Positions 45,229 through 54,075 of a DNA stretch of 64,000 bases are shown here, piece after piece. Source of the DNA: Pseudomonas donghuensis. Lineage in GTDB: Bacteria > Pseudomonadota > Gammaproteobacteria > Pseudomonadales > Pseudomonadaceae. Every line of letters starts with the position of its first letter. Positions within the stretch are counted from its first letter, which is position 1. The notes under the pieces were generated by a model. The model worked only from the letters and a program-made list of their open reading frames with translations, had not been told where the DNA came from and searched no databases. The DNA is taken from NCBI RefSeq assembly GCF_000259195.1, contig NZ_JH650757.1, positions 275,747-339,746 on the forward strand, given 5' to 3'. The position numbers and the translations under genes were made by a program.

Positions 45229-46926
45229 CTAGAGCGTTTGTTCCTTGCGACTGCGATTGCGCCACAACCGATACGCCCTGATCCCCGAACGCACCGAACC
45301 AAACAGCAAGCCGTTCTCCATCTCCCGTGCGATCCCCGAACGCACCAGCATGCGCAAAAAGCGTCCGCGCGCCCGGGCGATGCCGAAGTAGATACCGCGG
45401 GCTTTCAAGGTGTCGCGCACCTCGCGCAGGGCCGCAATGCCGCTGACATCGATCGAGCTGACCGCCTCGGCATCGAACAGCACCGCGCGCGGTTGCTCCT
45501 CGCGATGCACCGCCTCGAGCAAACGCATTTTGAAGTAGTCGGCATTGAAAAACAGGATCGCGTCGTCAAAGCGGTACACCACCAGCCCTTGTACCGTGCG
45601 CGCCTCCTTGTAGCGGCGGATGTCGACCTGGCCTTCGATGCCCGGCACCCAGCCGAGCACCGCATCGGTGGGCTGGTAGATGCTGTAGAGCAGGCGCAGG
45701 ATCGCCAGGGTCACGGCGATGATGATGCCCGGCAGCACGCCGACCCCGAGCACGCCGACGGTGGTCAGCACGCACAGCCAGAACTCGAAGCGGCTGAGCG
45801 TGTAGATCTTTTTCAGCGACTGCACATCGATCAGCCCCCAGCCGGCCATCAGCAGTACCGCGCCCAACGCCGCTTGCGGAATCCACGCCATGGGCGTGGT
45901 GAAGGCCAGCAATATCAGGGCGATGACCAGGGCGGCGATGATCCCTACCAACTGGCTTTTGCCGCCGACCATGTCGTTGACCGCGGTGCGCGAGTCGGCG
46001 CCGCTGATGGCAAAGCCCTGGGAAACCCCGGCGGCAATGTTGGTGACCCCCAGGGCCAGGAACTCATGGTTGGCGTTGATCGCATAACCATGACGGGCAG
46101 CAAAGCTGCGGGCGGTAAGCATGGCGCTGCAAAAGCTGACCGTGGCGATACCCAGGGCATCACGCAGCAGGCTTTTCATTTCTTCCAGATTGGTGTGCGG
46201 CCAGGCCAGTTCCGGCATGCCGGCCGGCACCGGGCCGAGAACCGCCACGCCAAAACGGTCCAGACCAAACAGCCCGACCACCAGGGTTGCCACCGCCACT
46301 GTCACCAGCGCCGCCGGCAGGCGTGGGTAGCGGCGCGGCAGCCAGATCAGCAAGCCCAGCCCGGCGACGCCGATCACCAGGGTCAGCCAGTGGATTTCCC
46401 CCAGGCGCTGTAGCAGGTTGATCAGGCTGAGAATGAAGCCGTTGCCCTCGATCTGGAACCCCACCACCTTGCCCAGTTGCCCGGCCAGCAGGCTCAGGCC
46501 GATACCGTTGAGGTAACCGATGAGGATCGGCCGCGAGAAAAAACTGGCAATGAACCCGGCCCGCGCCAGCCCGGCACCGATCAGCATCAAACCGACCAGG
46601 ATGGTGACAATCACCGACAATTGCGCCAGCCGCGCCGGGTCGCCCAAGGCCAACGGCGCGATCGCCCCGGCGACCATGGCGCAGGTGGCGGCATCCGGGC
46701 CGACCATCAACTGCCGCGAGCTGCCGATCAGGGCATAGACCATCATCGGCAGGATGCATGCATACAAGCCGTACTGCGGCGGCAGGCCGACGATCTGCGC
46801 ATAGGCAATGGCGATAGGGATCTGGATCGCGGCCACCGACAAGCCGGCCTGCAGGTCATGGCGAAACCATTCACGGCGGTACTGCAACAGATTGGCCAGG
46901 CCAGGCAGCCAGCGGGAGAGAAACAT
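45229..46926 (-). CDS. SulP-family anion transporter with STAS domain
   Basis: This 565-residue transporter has the SLC26/SulP membrane domain (about 20-400; NGIGLSLLAGQLGKVVGFQI, GISQ-like SQGFAISGADSRTAVNDM) and a C-terminal STAS domain (about 435-545; AVLFDAEAVSSIDVSGIAAL). Family members move sulfate, bicarbonate or dicarboxylates. RAVNHR-like context around SRTAVNDMVGGKSQL is the family signature. The start has AAGGA upstream. No carbonic anhydrase is adjacent; the substrate is unassigned. Confidence 0.88.
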   Translation of the reverse strand: MFLSRWLPGLANLLQYRREWFRHDLQAGLSVAAIQIPIAIAYAQIVGLPPQYGLYACILPMMVYALIGSSRQLMVGPDAATCAMVAGAIAPLALGDPARLAQLSVIVTILVGLMLIGAGLARAGFIASFFSRPILIGYLNGIGLSLLAGQLGKVVGFQIEGNGFILSLINLLQRLGEIHWLTLVIGVAGLGLLIWLPRRYPRLPAALVTVAVATLVVGLFGLDRFGVAVLGPVPAGMPELAWPHTNLEEMKSLLRDALGIATVSFCSAMLTARSFAARHGYAINANHEFLALGVTNIAAGVSQGFAISGADSRTAVNDMVGGKSQLVGIIAALVIALILLAFTTPMAWIPQAALGAVLLMAGWGLIDVQSLKKIYTLSRFEFWLCVLTTVGVLGVGVLPGIIIAVTLAILRLLYSIYQPTDAVLGWVPGIEGQVDIRRYKEARTVQGLVVYRFDDAILFFNADYFKMRLLEAVHREEQPRAVLFDAEAVSSIDVSGIAALREVRDTLKARGIYFGIARARGRFLRMLVRSGIAREMENGLLFGSVRSGIRAYRLWRNRSRKEQTL

Positions 46927-47075
46927 GCACGGATCCTTTCGAGTGTTTCGCGGTGGGCTATTAAAGCGCAGCGCGTAGAGCCTGGGCAGGGCGTCAAATC
47001 AAAAACACCGCTGTTAAGTCTGGTGCAAGCCGTGGAAAATGCCGCCCGAATATTTGGATCAGTGAATGGAAGCCG

Positions 47076-47483
47076 ATGGAACGCATACTCAATAGCTGGA
47101 AAAAACCTGCAGGCCTGCTGTGCCTGGCCTGGTGCTGCACCGCCCAGGGCATGGGCGACATCTTTGGCGATGGCACTGGCAATGTCGATGGCATGCTGAC
47201 CCTGGGGGCCACGGTGTACGTGCCCTTCATGCTCACCGGGGCAACCACCTTCGGGCCAACCATGGCCTCCGATGGGACTTCCGACAGCGATGGCAAGCGG
47301 GTGCTTGCGCAAGCCCGCGACGATGCCGCGGCGTTCATTGCCAGCGACGGGGCTTACCGGGGTGTCTATCTGCAATCGGCACTGCACTGGTTGCGCAGCA
47401 AGGGGCATGCAACAGGGGCAACGGACAGCGAGCTGGCCCAGCAAATACTGGTGTTGGCGGTGGTTGAGGCGAAGGGCAATTAG
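47076..47483 (+). CDS. DUF2388-type secreted protein
   Basis: This 135-residue protein has an N-terminal signal (SWKKPAGLLCLAWCCTAQGM). The mature part contains TTFGPTMASDGTSDSDGKRV and ARDDAAAFIASDGAYRGVYL, matching what I recall of the Pseudomonas-restricted DUF2388 family of small periplasmic proteins with a conserved ARDDAAxFIASxG stretch. No function is known. It is divergent from the SulP gene across 149 bp and lies 58 bases from the tRNA. Confidence 0.8.
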   Translation: MERILNSWKKPAGLLCLAWCCTAQGMGDIFGDGTGNVDGMLTLGATVYVPFMLTGATTFGPTMASDGTSDSDGKRVLAQARDDAAAFIASDGAYRGVYLQSALHWLRSKGHATGATDSELAQQILVLAVVEAKGN

Positions 47484-47541
47484 CAAAATAGCCACCAGGG
47501 CGGTGGCCAAGGTCTCAGCTGCGCTGGAACCTGGAAGAAGC

Positions 47542-47615
47542 TGGAGCGGGTGAAGGGAATCGAACCCTCGTTATCAGCTTGGGAAGCTGGAGTAATGCCA
47601 TTATACGACACCCGC
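47542..47615 (-). tRNA. tRNA-Gly(CCC)
   Basis: On the minus strand the 74-base gene has acceptor arms GCGGGTG and CACCCGC, the T-loop GGTTCGATTCC, an anticodon loop TTCCCAA giving anticodon CCC, and an encoded CCA end. The first anticodon-stem pair is a mismatch (C-A), which is tolerated. No integrase gene or direct repeat of the 3' end is visible nearby, so it is not occupied by an island here. Confidence 0.95.
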
Positions 47616-47772
47616 TTTCAGGGCTGACTTTGTACCAGAACTTCGCCGCGATTTGAAGCTCTTTGTTGCTGCAGAGCCATCGGCCGGTGGCCGCTAGCGC
47701 AAGGTCGTGCATCTTCTTTCTGGCCTTTGGGGCCGTTGATGCAGGAGGCTGCGCTACCGGTCACCGTGTCGC

Positions 47773-48657
47773 TCAGATAGCCAGTGCATGGTGCTCCTGG
47801 GTGTAGCTGTAACGGGGACGCGATTCTTTCAGCGCAGGCTTGAGGAAACCCAGCAGCACTTCACGGGTGTCGCGGCAGGCGGCCTTGTGTTCCATGTCGA
47901 GGAAATGGCCGGTGGCGCGGATCTCGCGAAAGTGGCTGTTGCGCACATGCTGACCGAACTGGCGGGCATCCTCGGTGGTGGTGTATTCGTCCCACTCGCC
48001 ATTCATGAACAGTACCGGAATGTCGATCACCCGCGCCGCCCGCAGGGCGTTGCCCAGGTCGTGGTCGAGTACCTGGTTGATGTGAAAGTGCATCTGCGCG
48101 TATTCGTGGTTGTCCAGGCTGCTGACGTGCCGGTAGTTGAAGCGCTTGAACAGCGACGGCAGGTGCTTGCCGATGGTGTCGTTGACCAGGTTGCCGACCT
48201 GATAACGGTCGCAGGCGCTCAGGTACTGGCAGCCGCGTTCGAGGTAGTCGCGCATCGGTTCGTTGATTACCGGCGAGAACGAACTGACCACCGCCTTTTC
48301 GATGCGCCGTGGTTTGTGCGCCAGGGCCAGCAGGGTGCAGGCGCCGCCCCAGGAGAAGGACATGACGTGATCGGCGCCAAAGTGGTCGATCAGCTCCAGA
48401 AGGATCTGCCCTTCGGTTTCCTTGGTCAGCAAATGCTCATTGCGGTTGTGGGGCTTGGACTTGCCGGCGTAGGGCTGGTCATACAACACCACGTTGAATT
48501 GCGGGTGCAGGTTGCGCACCGTCTGGGCAAAGGAGGCCGTCGTGGCCAGCGAACCATTGATCAGGATGATCGTCTTCTCAGCGGCGTCTGCTCGATAGAA
48601 CTCCGTGTAAACCCGATACTGACCTTGTATATCAAGCACAGCGATTTCTGGCCTCAT
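47773..48657 (-). CDS. phaG: PhaG, 3-hydroxyacyl-ACP to CoA route enzyme
   Basis: This 294-residue alpha/beta hydrolase links fatty acid synthesis to medium-chain polyhydroxyalkanoate precursors; it was described as an (R)-3-hydroxyacyl-ACP:CoA transacylase and more recently as a thioesterase. The sequence MRPEIAVLDIQGQYRVYTEF and the catalytic residues agree with P. putida PhaG: Ser102 in SFSWGGA, Asp223 in NGEWDEY, His251 in ATGHFLDM, and the HX4D motif HVSSLD at 177-182. ATG 48657 has AGGAGTCGACGAC upstream. RhlA is related, but the match to PhaG is much closer. A 321-bp promoter region precedes it. Confidence 0.95.
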   Translation of the reverse strand: MRPEIAVLDIQGQYRVYTEFYRADAAEKTIILINGSLATTASFAQTVRNLHPQFNVVLYDQPYAGKSKPHNRNEHLLTKETEGQILLELIDHFGADHVMSFSWGGACTLLALAHKPRRIEKAVVSSFSPVINEPMRDYLERGCQYLSACDRYQVGNLVNDTIGKHLPSLFKRFNYRHVSSLDNHEYAQMHFHINQVLDHDLGNALRAARVIDIPVLFMNGEWDEYTTTEDARQFGQHVRNSHFREIRATGHFLDMEHKAACRDTREVLLGFLKPALKESRPRYSYTQEHHALAI

Positions 48658-48978
48658 GTCGTCGACTCCTGGCGCAAAAAAGGGTGTTCGCACATGCAAG
48701 GATGCGCGTTCTTTATGACAGGTAGGCATACGCCTTGAAGAAGCTGAGGGCCCTGGTCGATCCCTGTGGCACGCGGGTCGACCGGTATTGTTCTAGGAGG
48801 GCAATCTGCCGGACGCCAATGCTTCGAGGCATGGGTCGCCGGCAAAAAGGTGTCTTGGACTACAACTGTGACTGGTGAGTCACAAGCAGACCGACGATTG
48901 GATTCAAGCAGGCACTCAGCCAACCCGCAAGTGCCTTTGGGGTAATTGGCGAAAATTTTCCGCCAGGCGGTCGCAGGC
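48658..48978. other. Intergenic region upstream of phaG
   Basis: This 321-bp stretch carries the phaG promoter region on the minus strand and the end of rsuA. A near-palindrome TGGCGAAAATTTTCCGCCA at 48947-48965 directly follows the rsuA stop and may act as its hairpin terminator. I see no gene and no confident promoter motif. Confidence 0.5.
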
Positions 48979-49671
48979 TCAGATTGCCTGGATTTCTTCG
49001 GGATAGAGCGCCCGGTACTGGCCGGGCTGCAGGTTCGGGTCCAGTTGCAACGGGCCCATGCGTTCGCGGTGCAGGCGCAGCACCTTGTTGTCGAAGTGGC
49101 CGAACATGCGCTTGACCTGGTGGTAGCGCCCCTCGACGATGCTCAGGCGTGCGCTGCGCGGGCCCAGCAAGGTCAGTTCGGCGGGCAGGGTGGTGAGGTC
49201 TTCGAAGGCGAAGTAGAAACCCTGGCGGAACTTGTCGATGTAGTGTTCGCCAATCTCCTGCTCGGTCTCGACGTAGTAGACCTTGGGCAGTTTGGTCTGT
49301 GGCTGGGTCAGGCGCCGCGACCACAGGCCGTCGTTGGTCAGCAGCATCAGCCCGGTGGTGTTGAAGTCCAGGCGCCCGGCGATATGCAGGTCCTGGGTGT
49401 CGGGCTGGTCGATCAACTCGATCACGGTGGGGTGCTGCGGGTCCTGGGTGGCACTGACGCAGCCCTGGGGCTTGTGCAGCATCAGGTAGCGCAGCGGGCG
49501 CCCGGCCTGCAGCAGTTGCTCGTCGACCTCGATACGGCTGAACTCGCGCACGTCCAAGCGCGGATCGCTGACGCACTGGCCATCCACGCGCACGCGCCGT
49601 TCCACCAGCAGCAGGCGAACGTGCTGGCGGCTGAAGCAGGGCAGGTTGCTGAGGAATCGATCGAGACGCAT
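48979..49671 (-). CDS. rsuA: 16S rRNA pseudouridine synthase RsuA-type
   Basis: This 230-residue protein has an S4 RNA-binding domain (MRLDRFLSNLPCFSRQHVRL through RVRVDG) and a RsuA/RluB/E/F catalytic domain with the Asp in AGRLDFNTTGLMLLTNDG. KPQGCVSATQD and EGRYHQVKRMFGHFDNKV are the flanking family motifs. Size, S4 domain and the RYHQVKRMF version fit RsuA, which modifies U516 of 16S rRNA. It stands between the CWC mini-protein and phaG. Confidence 0.9.
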   Translation of the reverse strand: MRLDRFLSNLPCFSRQHVRLLLVERRVRVDGQCVSDPRLDVREFSRIEVDEQLLQAGRPLRYLMLHKPQGCVSATQDPQHPTVIELIDQPDTQDLHIAGRLDFNTTGLMLLTNDGLWSRRLTQPQTKLPKVYYVETEQEIGEHYIDKFRQGFYFAFEDLTTLPAELTLLGPRSARLSIVEGRYHQVKRMFGHFDNKVLRLHRERMGPLQLDPNLQPGQYRALYPEEIQAI

Positions 49672-49698
49672 ACAAAGCCAGGCGCAGGGCGCGACAGT

Positions 49699-49920
49699 TT
49701 AACCTTCGGGCGCGGCCTTGGCTGCCTGCAATTGCGCCTCGACCTTGGCGCAGCGTGGGCACAGGCAGGCCTGGTTGCGCAGCTCGCAGGGCAGGGCTTG
49801 GAGCACCTTGGGGTCGATGCTCACGCCATAGCACCAGCAGGCCTGGGCGGCCGTGCGCGGGTCGGCCAGGCTGCAATCGTTGCTGGCGCCACAGGCGGGG
49901 CAGCGGCGGGTGTCATTCAT
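49699..49920 (-). CDS. Cysteine-rich CWC-family mini-protein
   Basis: This 73-residue protein has eight cysteines arranged CPACGASNDC, then ACWCYGVSI, then LPCELRNQACLCPRC. CPxCGxxxxC with WCY and CLCPxC fits the cysteine-rich CWC family, a likely zinc-binding fold of unknown role. ATG 49920 is preferred over a TTG two codons earlier. It begins 3 bases beyond the diguanylate cyclase stop and is probably co-transcribed with it and with rsuA. Confidence 0.8.
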   Translation of the reverse strand: MNDTRRCPACGASNDCSLADPRTAAQACWCYGVSIDPKVLQALPCELRNQACLCPRCAKVEAQLQAAKAAPEG

Positions 49921-49922
49921 GG

Positions 49923-51419
49923 TCAAGGCTGTTCATGGTCGGATCGGGGCATCTCGCTGCAGACGCGGTTGCGTCCACTCTGTTTGGCCCGGTAAAGGGC
50001 ATGATCGGCACGGGCGATCAGGCTGTGCAGGGTATCGTCGGCCTGCAGGTTGCTCAAGCCGATACTGGCGGTCAGATGGATCGGCTGCCCGGCATAAGTA
50101 AAGGCCAGTGCTTCGGTCTTGCTGCGAATCTTCTCGGCGACGGCCAGGGCGCTGTGGCTGTCGGTGTCCTTGAGCAGCACGATAAATTCCTCACCACCCC
50201 AGCGGCAGATGATATCAGCATGGCGCAGGCAGTCTTCCAGCACCTGGGCGAACTGGCACAGTACTTCGTCGCCGGCCAGATGGCCATGGGTGTCATTGAG
50301 CGCCTTGAAGTGGTCGAGGTCGATCAGCAGGGCGATCAGCGGCTTGGGTTCGCGCTGGGCTTCCTGCAGCGCTTGCGCGGCCAGCAGGTCGAAGCCGCGG
50401 CGGTTGGGCAGGCCGGTGAGGCTGTCGAGGGTGGCCAGGGTTTCGATGTTGTCCTGATGGCGCTTGACCATGGCATTGAGCAGCGACAGCACCACCAGGG
50501 TGATCATCGCGCAGATCGCCAGGTTCAGGTACAGCGACTGGCGTATGGCGTCCATGGCGCCGTCTTCGCGCTTGTCAACGAACAGGAACCAGTTCAGCTC
50601 CGGTACCAGGCGCACATTGAGGAAATGGCTGTGGCCGTCGCTGCTGCGGTACTCATGACTGCCGCTGACCGGGGTGGGCATCTGCTTGAGCAGGTTGTGC
50701 AAACCGTCCAGCTCGGTCAGCGACTGGCCAGACCGGGCGCCATGGGGGCCGCCGCTGGAGCCGGTCAGCACCACGCGGCCATGGCGGTCGACGAAGAACA
50801 CCCGGCGCTGGTAGCGCTGTTGGTAATCATCGATCAGGCGAATCACCGCTTCGACCGTCAGGCCGATACCGGCAACGCCAATGAACTTGCCGTCGTAGTC
50901 GAACACCCGATAGTTGATGAACACCGTGAGGCGATCCTGGTTGGCCATGTCGAGGTCGACGTTGATCTCGTAGGGCGTGTTCAGGGTCAGCACCCGTTGG
51001 TACCAGGCATCGCGGGGCGCCTGCGGGTCGATCTTCTTCAGCACGCCCTTGGCCTGGTAGTAGACGCCGGTAGTGTTTGAGACGAAGAACGCCGTGTAGG
51101 CGTGGTGCTGACGCATGACCTCGTTCAGGTAGCGGTTCACCTGAGCAGGGTCCCGTTCGCCGGCCAGCGCCCAGTCACGCAGAAAGGTGTCGTGGGCCAT
51201 CATCGAGGAGACCAGGATCGGCCGCACCAGGTCCTTCTGGATTTCCGAATACACCGTATCGGAGGTCAGCGGCAGTTCGGTGTTGACGATGTTGTCGCGG
51301 ATCGAGCTACGCGAGGCGAAGTAACTCAGCAGGGACGTCGCCAAAAAGCCGCAGGCGAGCAAGAGCAGTAATGTCAGGATCAGCGAGCGCTGCGAAAACA
51401 GGGCGGAACGAGGCGGCAT
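49923..51419 (-). CDS. Membrane diguanylate cyclase with Cache sensor
   Basis: This 498-residue protein makes cyclic di-GMP. TM1 is at about 13-35 and TM2 at about 298-317. Between them is a periplasmic dCache-type sensor (YTAFFVSNTTGVYYQAKGVL, GVAGIGLTVEAVIRLIDDYQ). The GGDEF domain has the active motif GGEEF at 408-412 and an inhibitory I-site RHAD five residues before it, so it should be catalytically active and product-inhibited. A longer version from ATG 51452 lacks a ribosome-binding site. The sensed ligand is unknown. Confidence 0.88.
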   Translation of the reverse strand: MPPRSALFSQRSLILTLLLLLACGFLATSLLSYFASRSSIRDNIVNTELPLTSDTVYSEIQKDLVRPILVSSMMAHDTFLRDWALAGERDPAQVNRYLNEVMRQHHAYTAFFVSNTTGVYYQAKGVLKKIDPQAPRDAWYQRVLTLNTPYEINVDLDMANQDRLTVFINYRVFDYDGKFIGVAGIGLTVEAVIRLIDDYQQRYQRRVFFVDRHGRVVLTGSSGGPHGARSGQSLTELDGLHNLLKQMPTPVSGSHEYRSSDGHSHFLNVRLVPELNWFLFVDKREDGAMDAIRQSLYLNLAICAMITLVVLSLLNAMVKRHQDNIETLATLDSLTGLPNRRGFDLLAAQALQEAQREPKPLIALLIDLDHFKALNDTHGHLAGDEVLCQFAQVLEDCLRHADIICRWGGEEFIVLLKDTDSHSALAVAEKIRSKTEALAFTYAGQPIHLTASIGLSNLQADDTLHSLIARADHALYRAKQSGRNRVCSEMPRSDHEQP

Positions 51420-51632
51420 GACATTCCCGGTCTGTGGGCCAATGGCCTTCATTCTAGTGGTCTGGCAGAAAAATAACTTTACGATTTTTAAGGGTATCGG
51501 CCTTGTATCAATTTATTGCAGCAATGGCACCGGACCTGTTTTTGGCAGTCTTATTTCATGTCGATGCACGCTTGCCGATCGACGCCGACCAGCGCCGCTG
51601 GGATGGGCAGTTTCGCGGTCCAGGAGGCCGCC

Positions 51633-52010
51633 ATGAATCGCCGACTTTTGCTGATTGTAGTGCTGGGTTTGCTGACTACCGCTTGTGTCCCTTATGGAGG
51701 TCACGGTTATTACCGCACTGAAATCTATACCGCCGATAGCTACGGCTATCCGGGTTACTACCGGCCGTCCTATCCCTACAATCGTGGTTATTACGTAGCT
51801 CCGCAGCCGCGCTACTACGTGGCACCACCCCCGCGTTACTACGCGCCACCACCGCATTACTACCGTCCTGCACCCCACGGCTATTACCGGGAAACTCCGC
51901 ATAACTACTACAAGCCGTATCCGGGCCGCGGCCATGACCGCTACCGCCAGGGTTCGTCACGCCACGAGCGCAACCGTGACGGCTGGCCGGATCGCAACTG
52001 GCGCCGCTGA
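51633..52010 (+). CDS. Tyr/Pro-rich lipoprotein
   Basis: This 125-residue protein starts at ATG 51633 with GGAGG upstream. It has a lipoprotein signal (MNRRLLLIVVLGLLTTAC, Cys18) and then a low-complexity body rich in Tyr, Pro, Arg and Gly, including the imperfect repeats RYYVAPPPRYYAPPPHYYRP. The tail is basic (RHERNRDGWPDRNWRR). No domain is recognised; such proteins may be surface or cell-wall associated. It is divergent from the diguanylate cyclase. Confidence 0.8.
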   Translation: MNRRLLLIVVLGLLTTACVPYGGHGYYRTEIYTADSYGYPGYYRPSYPYNRGYYVAPQPRYYVAPPPRYYAPPPHYYRPAPHGYYRETPHNYYKPYPGRGHDRYRQGSSRHERNRDGWPDRNWRR

Positions 52011-52018
52011 GGCGCCGT

Positions 52019-53128
52019 TCAGGCCAGGTCCGCCAAGGGGTGACGTCCTTCCCACGCCTTGCTGAAATGCGCGTCGACCACCGCCGTTGGCACTTGGGCG
52101 ATATCCGCCCAGTGCCAGCGCGGTTTCTGGTCTTTGTCGATCAGCCGTGCGCGCACCCCTTCGCTGAACTCCGGATGCTGGCAGCAGTTGAGGCTCATGG
52201 TGTATTCCATCTGGAACACCTGGGCCAGTGACAGATGGCGGGCGCGCTGGATCTGCTCCCACACCAGGTGTGCAGTCAACGGGCAGCCTTCGAGCATGGT
52301 CTGCGCGGCCTTGGCCAACAGCGGGTCGGCGTGGTTGCGCAACTGGGCGATGGCGCGCCAGGCGCACACTGGGTCGGCGACATCGAGCAGGGCGTCGATC
52401 TGCTGGCGCCTGGGCAGCCACTGGGGTTCGGGCCGTTCAGCCTGGGCGCCATGCTGCTGCGCCTTGAGCAGGCTGTTGAGCTGCAGGGCGGTCTGCTCCT
52501 GCCAGTTCAGTTGCAGCAGGTCATCGAGCAGTTCTTCCTGCTGGCTTTCGCCCAGCAGACGGTCCGCCAGGCCCAGGTCCAGGGCATCGCTGGCGTTGAT
52601 CGGTGCGCCGGTCAGGCCCAGGAACAAGCCCAGCTTGCCGGGCAAGCGGGACAGGAACCAGCTGCCACCGACATCCGGGTACAGGCCGATGCTGATTTCC
52701 GGCATGGCCAGGCGGCTGCTTGGCGTTACCACGCGCACATTGGCGCCTTGCAACAGGCCCATGCCGCCGCCCAGCACGTGGCCATGGCCCCAGCAGATCA
52801 GCGGTTTGGGGTAGGTATGCAGGTGGTAATCGAAGCGATACTCGGCGCTAAAGAATTGCGCCGCCAGGGGCGGTACCCGGCCGGGATGGTCGCTGCAGGC
52901 CTGGGCCAGGCTGCGCACCTCACCGCCGGCACAAAAGGCTTTGGCGCCACTGCCGCGCAGCAGTACGCAGACGATGTCCGGGTCATCGGCCCAGGCCTTG
53001 AGCTGTTCATCGAGTACCTCGATCATTGGCAGCGACAAGGCATTGAGGGTTTGCGGCGCATTGAGCGTGGCGACACCGATGCGCGCGCCGTCGACGCCGG
53101 TGAGTTCTTCGCACTGTACTGCAGCCAT
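52019..53128 (-). CDS. 3-hydroxyisobutyryl-CoA hydrolase-like enzyme
   Basis: This 369-residue member of the enoyl-CoA hydratase/isomerase fold has the longer ECH_2 form typical of 3-hydroxyisobutyryl-CoA hydrolase in valine breakdown. It shows KAFCAGGEVRSLAQ, the oxyanion region WGHGHVLGGGMGLLQGA and the active-site stretch MPEISIGLYPDVGGSWFLSR. The C-terminal LNCCQHPEFSEGVRARLIDK is also typical. ATG 53128 (MAAVQCEELTG) is chosen over an in-frame extension without similarity. It converges with the lipoprotein gene and is divergent from ung. Confidence 0.85.
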   Translation of the reverse strand: MAAVQCEELTGVDGARIGVATLNAPQTLNALSLPMIEVLDEQLKAWADDPDIVCVLLRGSGAKAFCAGGEVRSLAQACSDHPGRVPPLAAQFFSAEYRFDYHLHTYPKPLICWGHGHVLGGGMGLLQGANVRVVTPSSRLAMPEISIGLYPDVGGSWFLSRLPGKLGLFLGLTGAPINASDALDLGLADRLLGESQQEELLDDLLQLNWQEQTALQLNSLLKAQQHGAQAERPEPQWLPRRQQIDALLDVADPVCAWRAIAQLRNHADPLLAKAAQTMLEGCPLTAHLVWEQIQRARHLSLAQVFQMEYTMSLNCCQHPEFSEGVRARLIDKDQKPRWHWADIAQVPTAVVDAHFSKAWEGRHPLADLA

Positions 53129-53254
53129 GGGCGACCTCGTGGTTGATCCGCACAAGTATGGCCGCTGCTGGTGATTTCGGCGGTCGCCGGTCGGATCGAT
53201 TGACAAGCGCAGGCAGCTTTCCTAGTGTCGCGCCATTGTTTTACGGACCCGACC

Positions 53255-53947
53255 ATGACTGACGACGACCGCATCAAACTTGAACCGAGCTGGAAAGAGG
53301 CCCTGCGCGCCGAATTCGACCAGCCCTACATGCACCAGCTGCGCGAATTCCTGCGTGAGGAACACGCCGCCGGCAAAGAGATCTACCCGCCAGGCCCGCT
53401 GATTTTCAACGCCCTCAACTCCACGCCGCTGGACCAGGTCAAGGTGGTGATCCTCGGCCAGGACCCGTACCACGGCCCGGGCCAGGCCCATGGCCTGTGC
53501 TTCTCGGTGCAGCCGGGGGTGGCGCCGCCGCCGTCGCTGGTGAACATCTACAAAGAGTTGCAGCGTGACCTGAACATCGAGATCCCCAAGCACGGCTGCC
53601 TGCAGTCCTGGGCCGAGCAGGGTGTCTTGCTGCTCAACACCACCATGACCGTCGAGCGTGCCAATGCCGCGTCCCACGCCAACAGGGGCTGGCAGTTCTT
53701 CACCGACCGCATCATCGAGGTGGTCAGCGAACACCAGCCCAACAGCGTGTTCCTGCTCTGGGGTGCCCATGCGCAGAGCAAGCAGAAGCTGATCGATGCC
53801 ACCAAGCACCTGGTGCTCAAGTCGGTGCATCCATCGCCGTTGTCGGCCTACCGGGGCTTTCTCGGTTGTGGGCATTTCAGCCAGGCCAACCGCTTCCTCG
53901 AGCAGCGCGGGCTGACCCCGATCGACTGGCGTTTGCCGCCGGTTTGA
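53255..53947 (+). CDS. ung: Uracil-DNA glycosylase
   Basis: This 230-residue family 1 UDG removes uracil from DNA. It has the catalytic water-activating loop [18 protein letters not shown] (Asp at about 70) and the minor-groove loop [11 protein letters not shown]. Length and motifs are complete. ATG 53255 ([14 protein letters not shown]) is the usual form; an upstream extension is not needed. It is divergent from the hydrolase gene. Confidence 0.97.
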   Translation: MTDDDRIKLEPSWKEALRAEFDQPYMHQLREFLREEHAAGKEIYPPGPLIFNALNSTPLDQVKVVILGQDPYHGPGQAHGLCFSVQPGVAPPPSLVNIYKELQRDLNIEIPKHGCLQSWAEQGVLLLNTTMTVERANAASHANRGWQFFTDRIIEVVSEHQPNSVFLLWGAHAQSKQKLIDATKHLVLKSVHPSPLSAYRGFLGCGHFSQANRFLEQRGLTPIDWRLPPV

Positions 53948-54075
53948 GGCCGGGTACCTAGCATTTTTGTCAGTTTCGGCCGATTTGAAATAGGCATCTA
54001 ATACTTCCAGGTTTTCCACGGCAGCCGGCGACTAGCGGGCTGCCACGGTCCTCTTCTCTGGAAGGAGCTGTCGCC

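Noticed and set aside
47542..47615. tRNA-Gly(CCC) as an island attachment site
   Set aside because: No integrase, no direct repeat of the tRNA 3' end was seen, and the downstream genes (phaG, rsuA) are core Pseudomonas genes.
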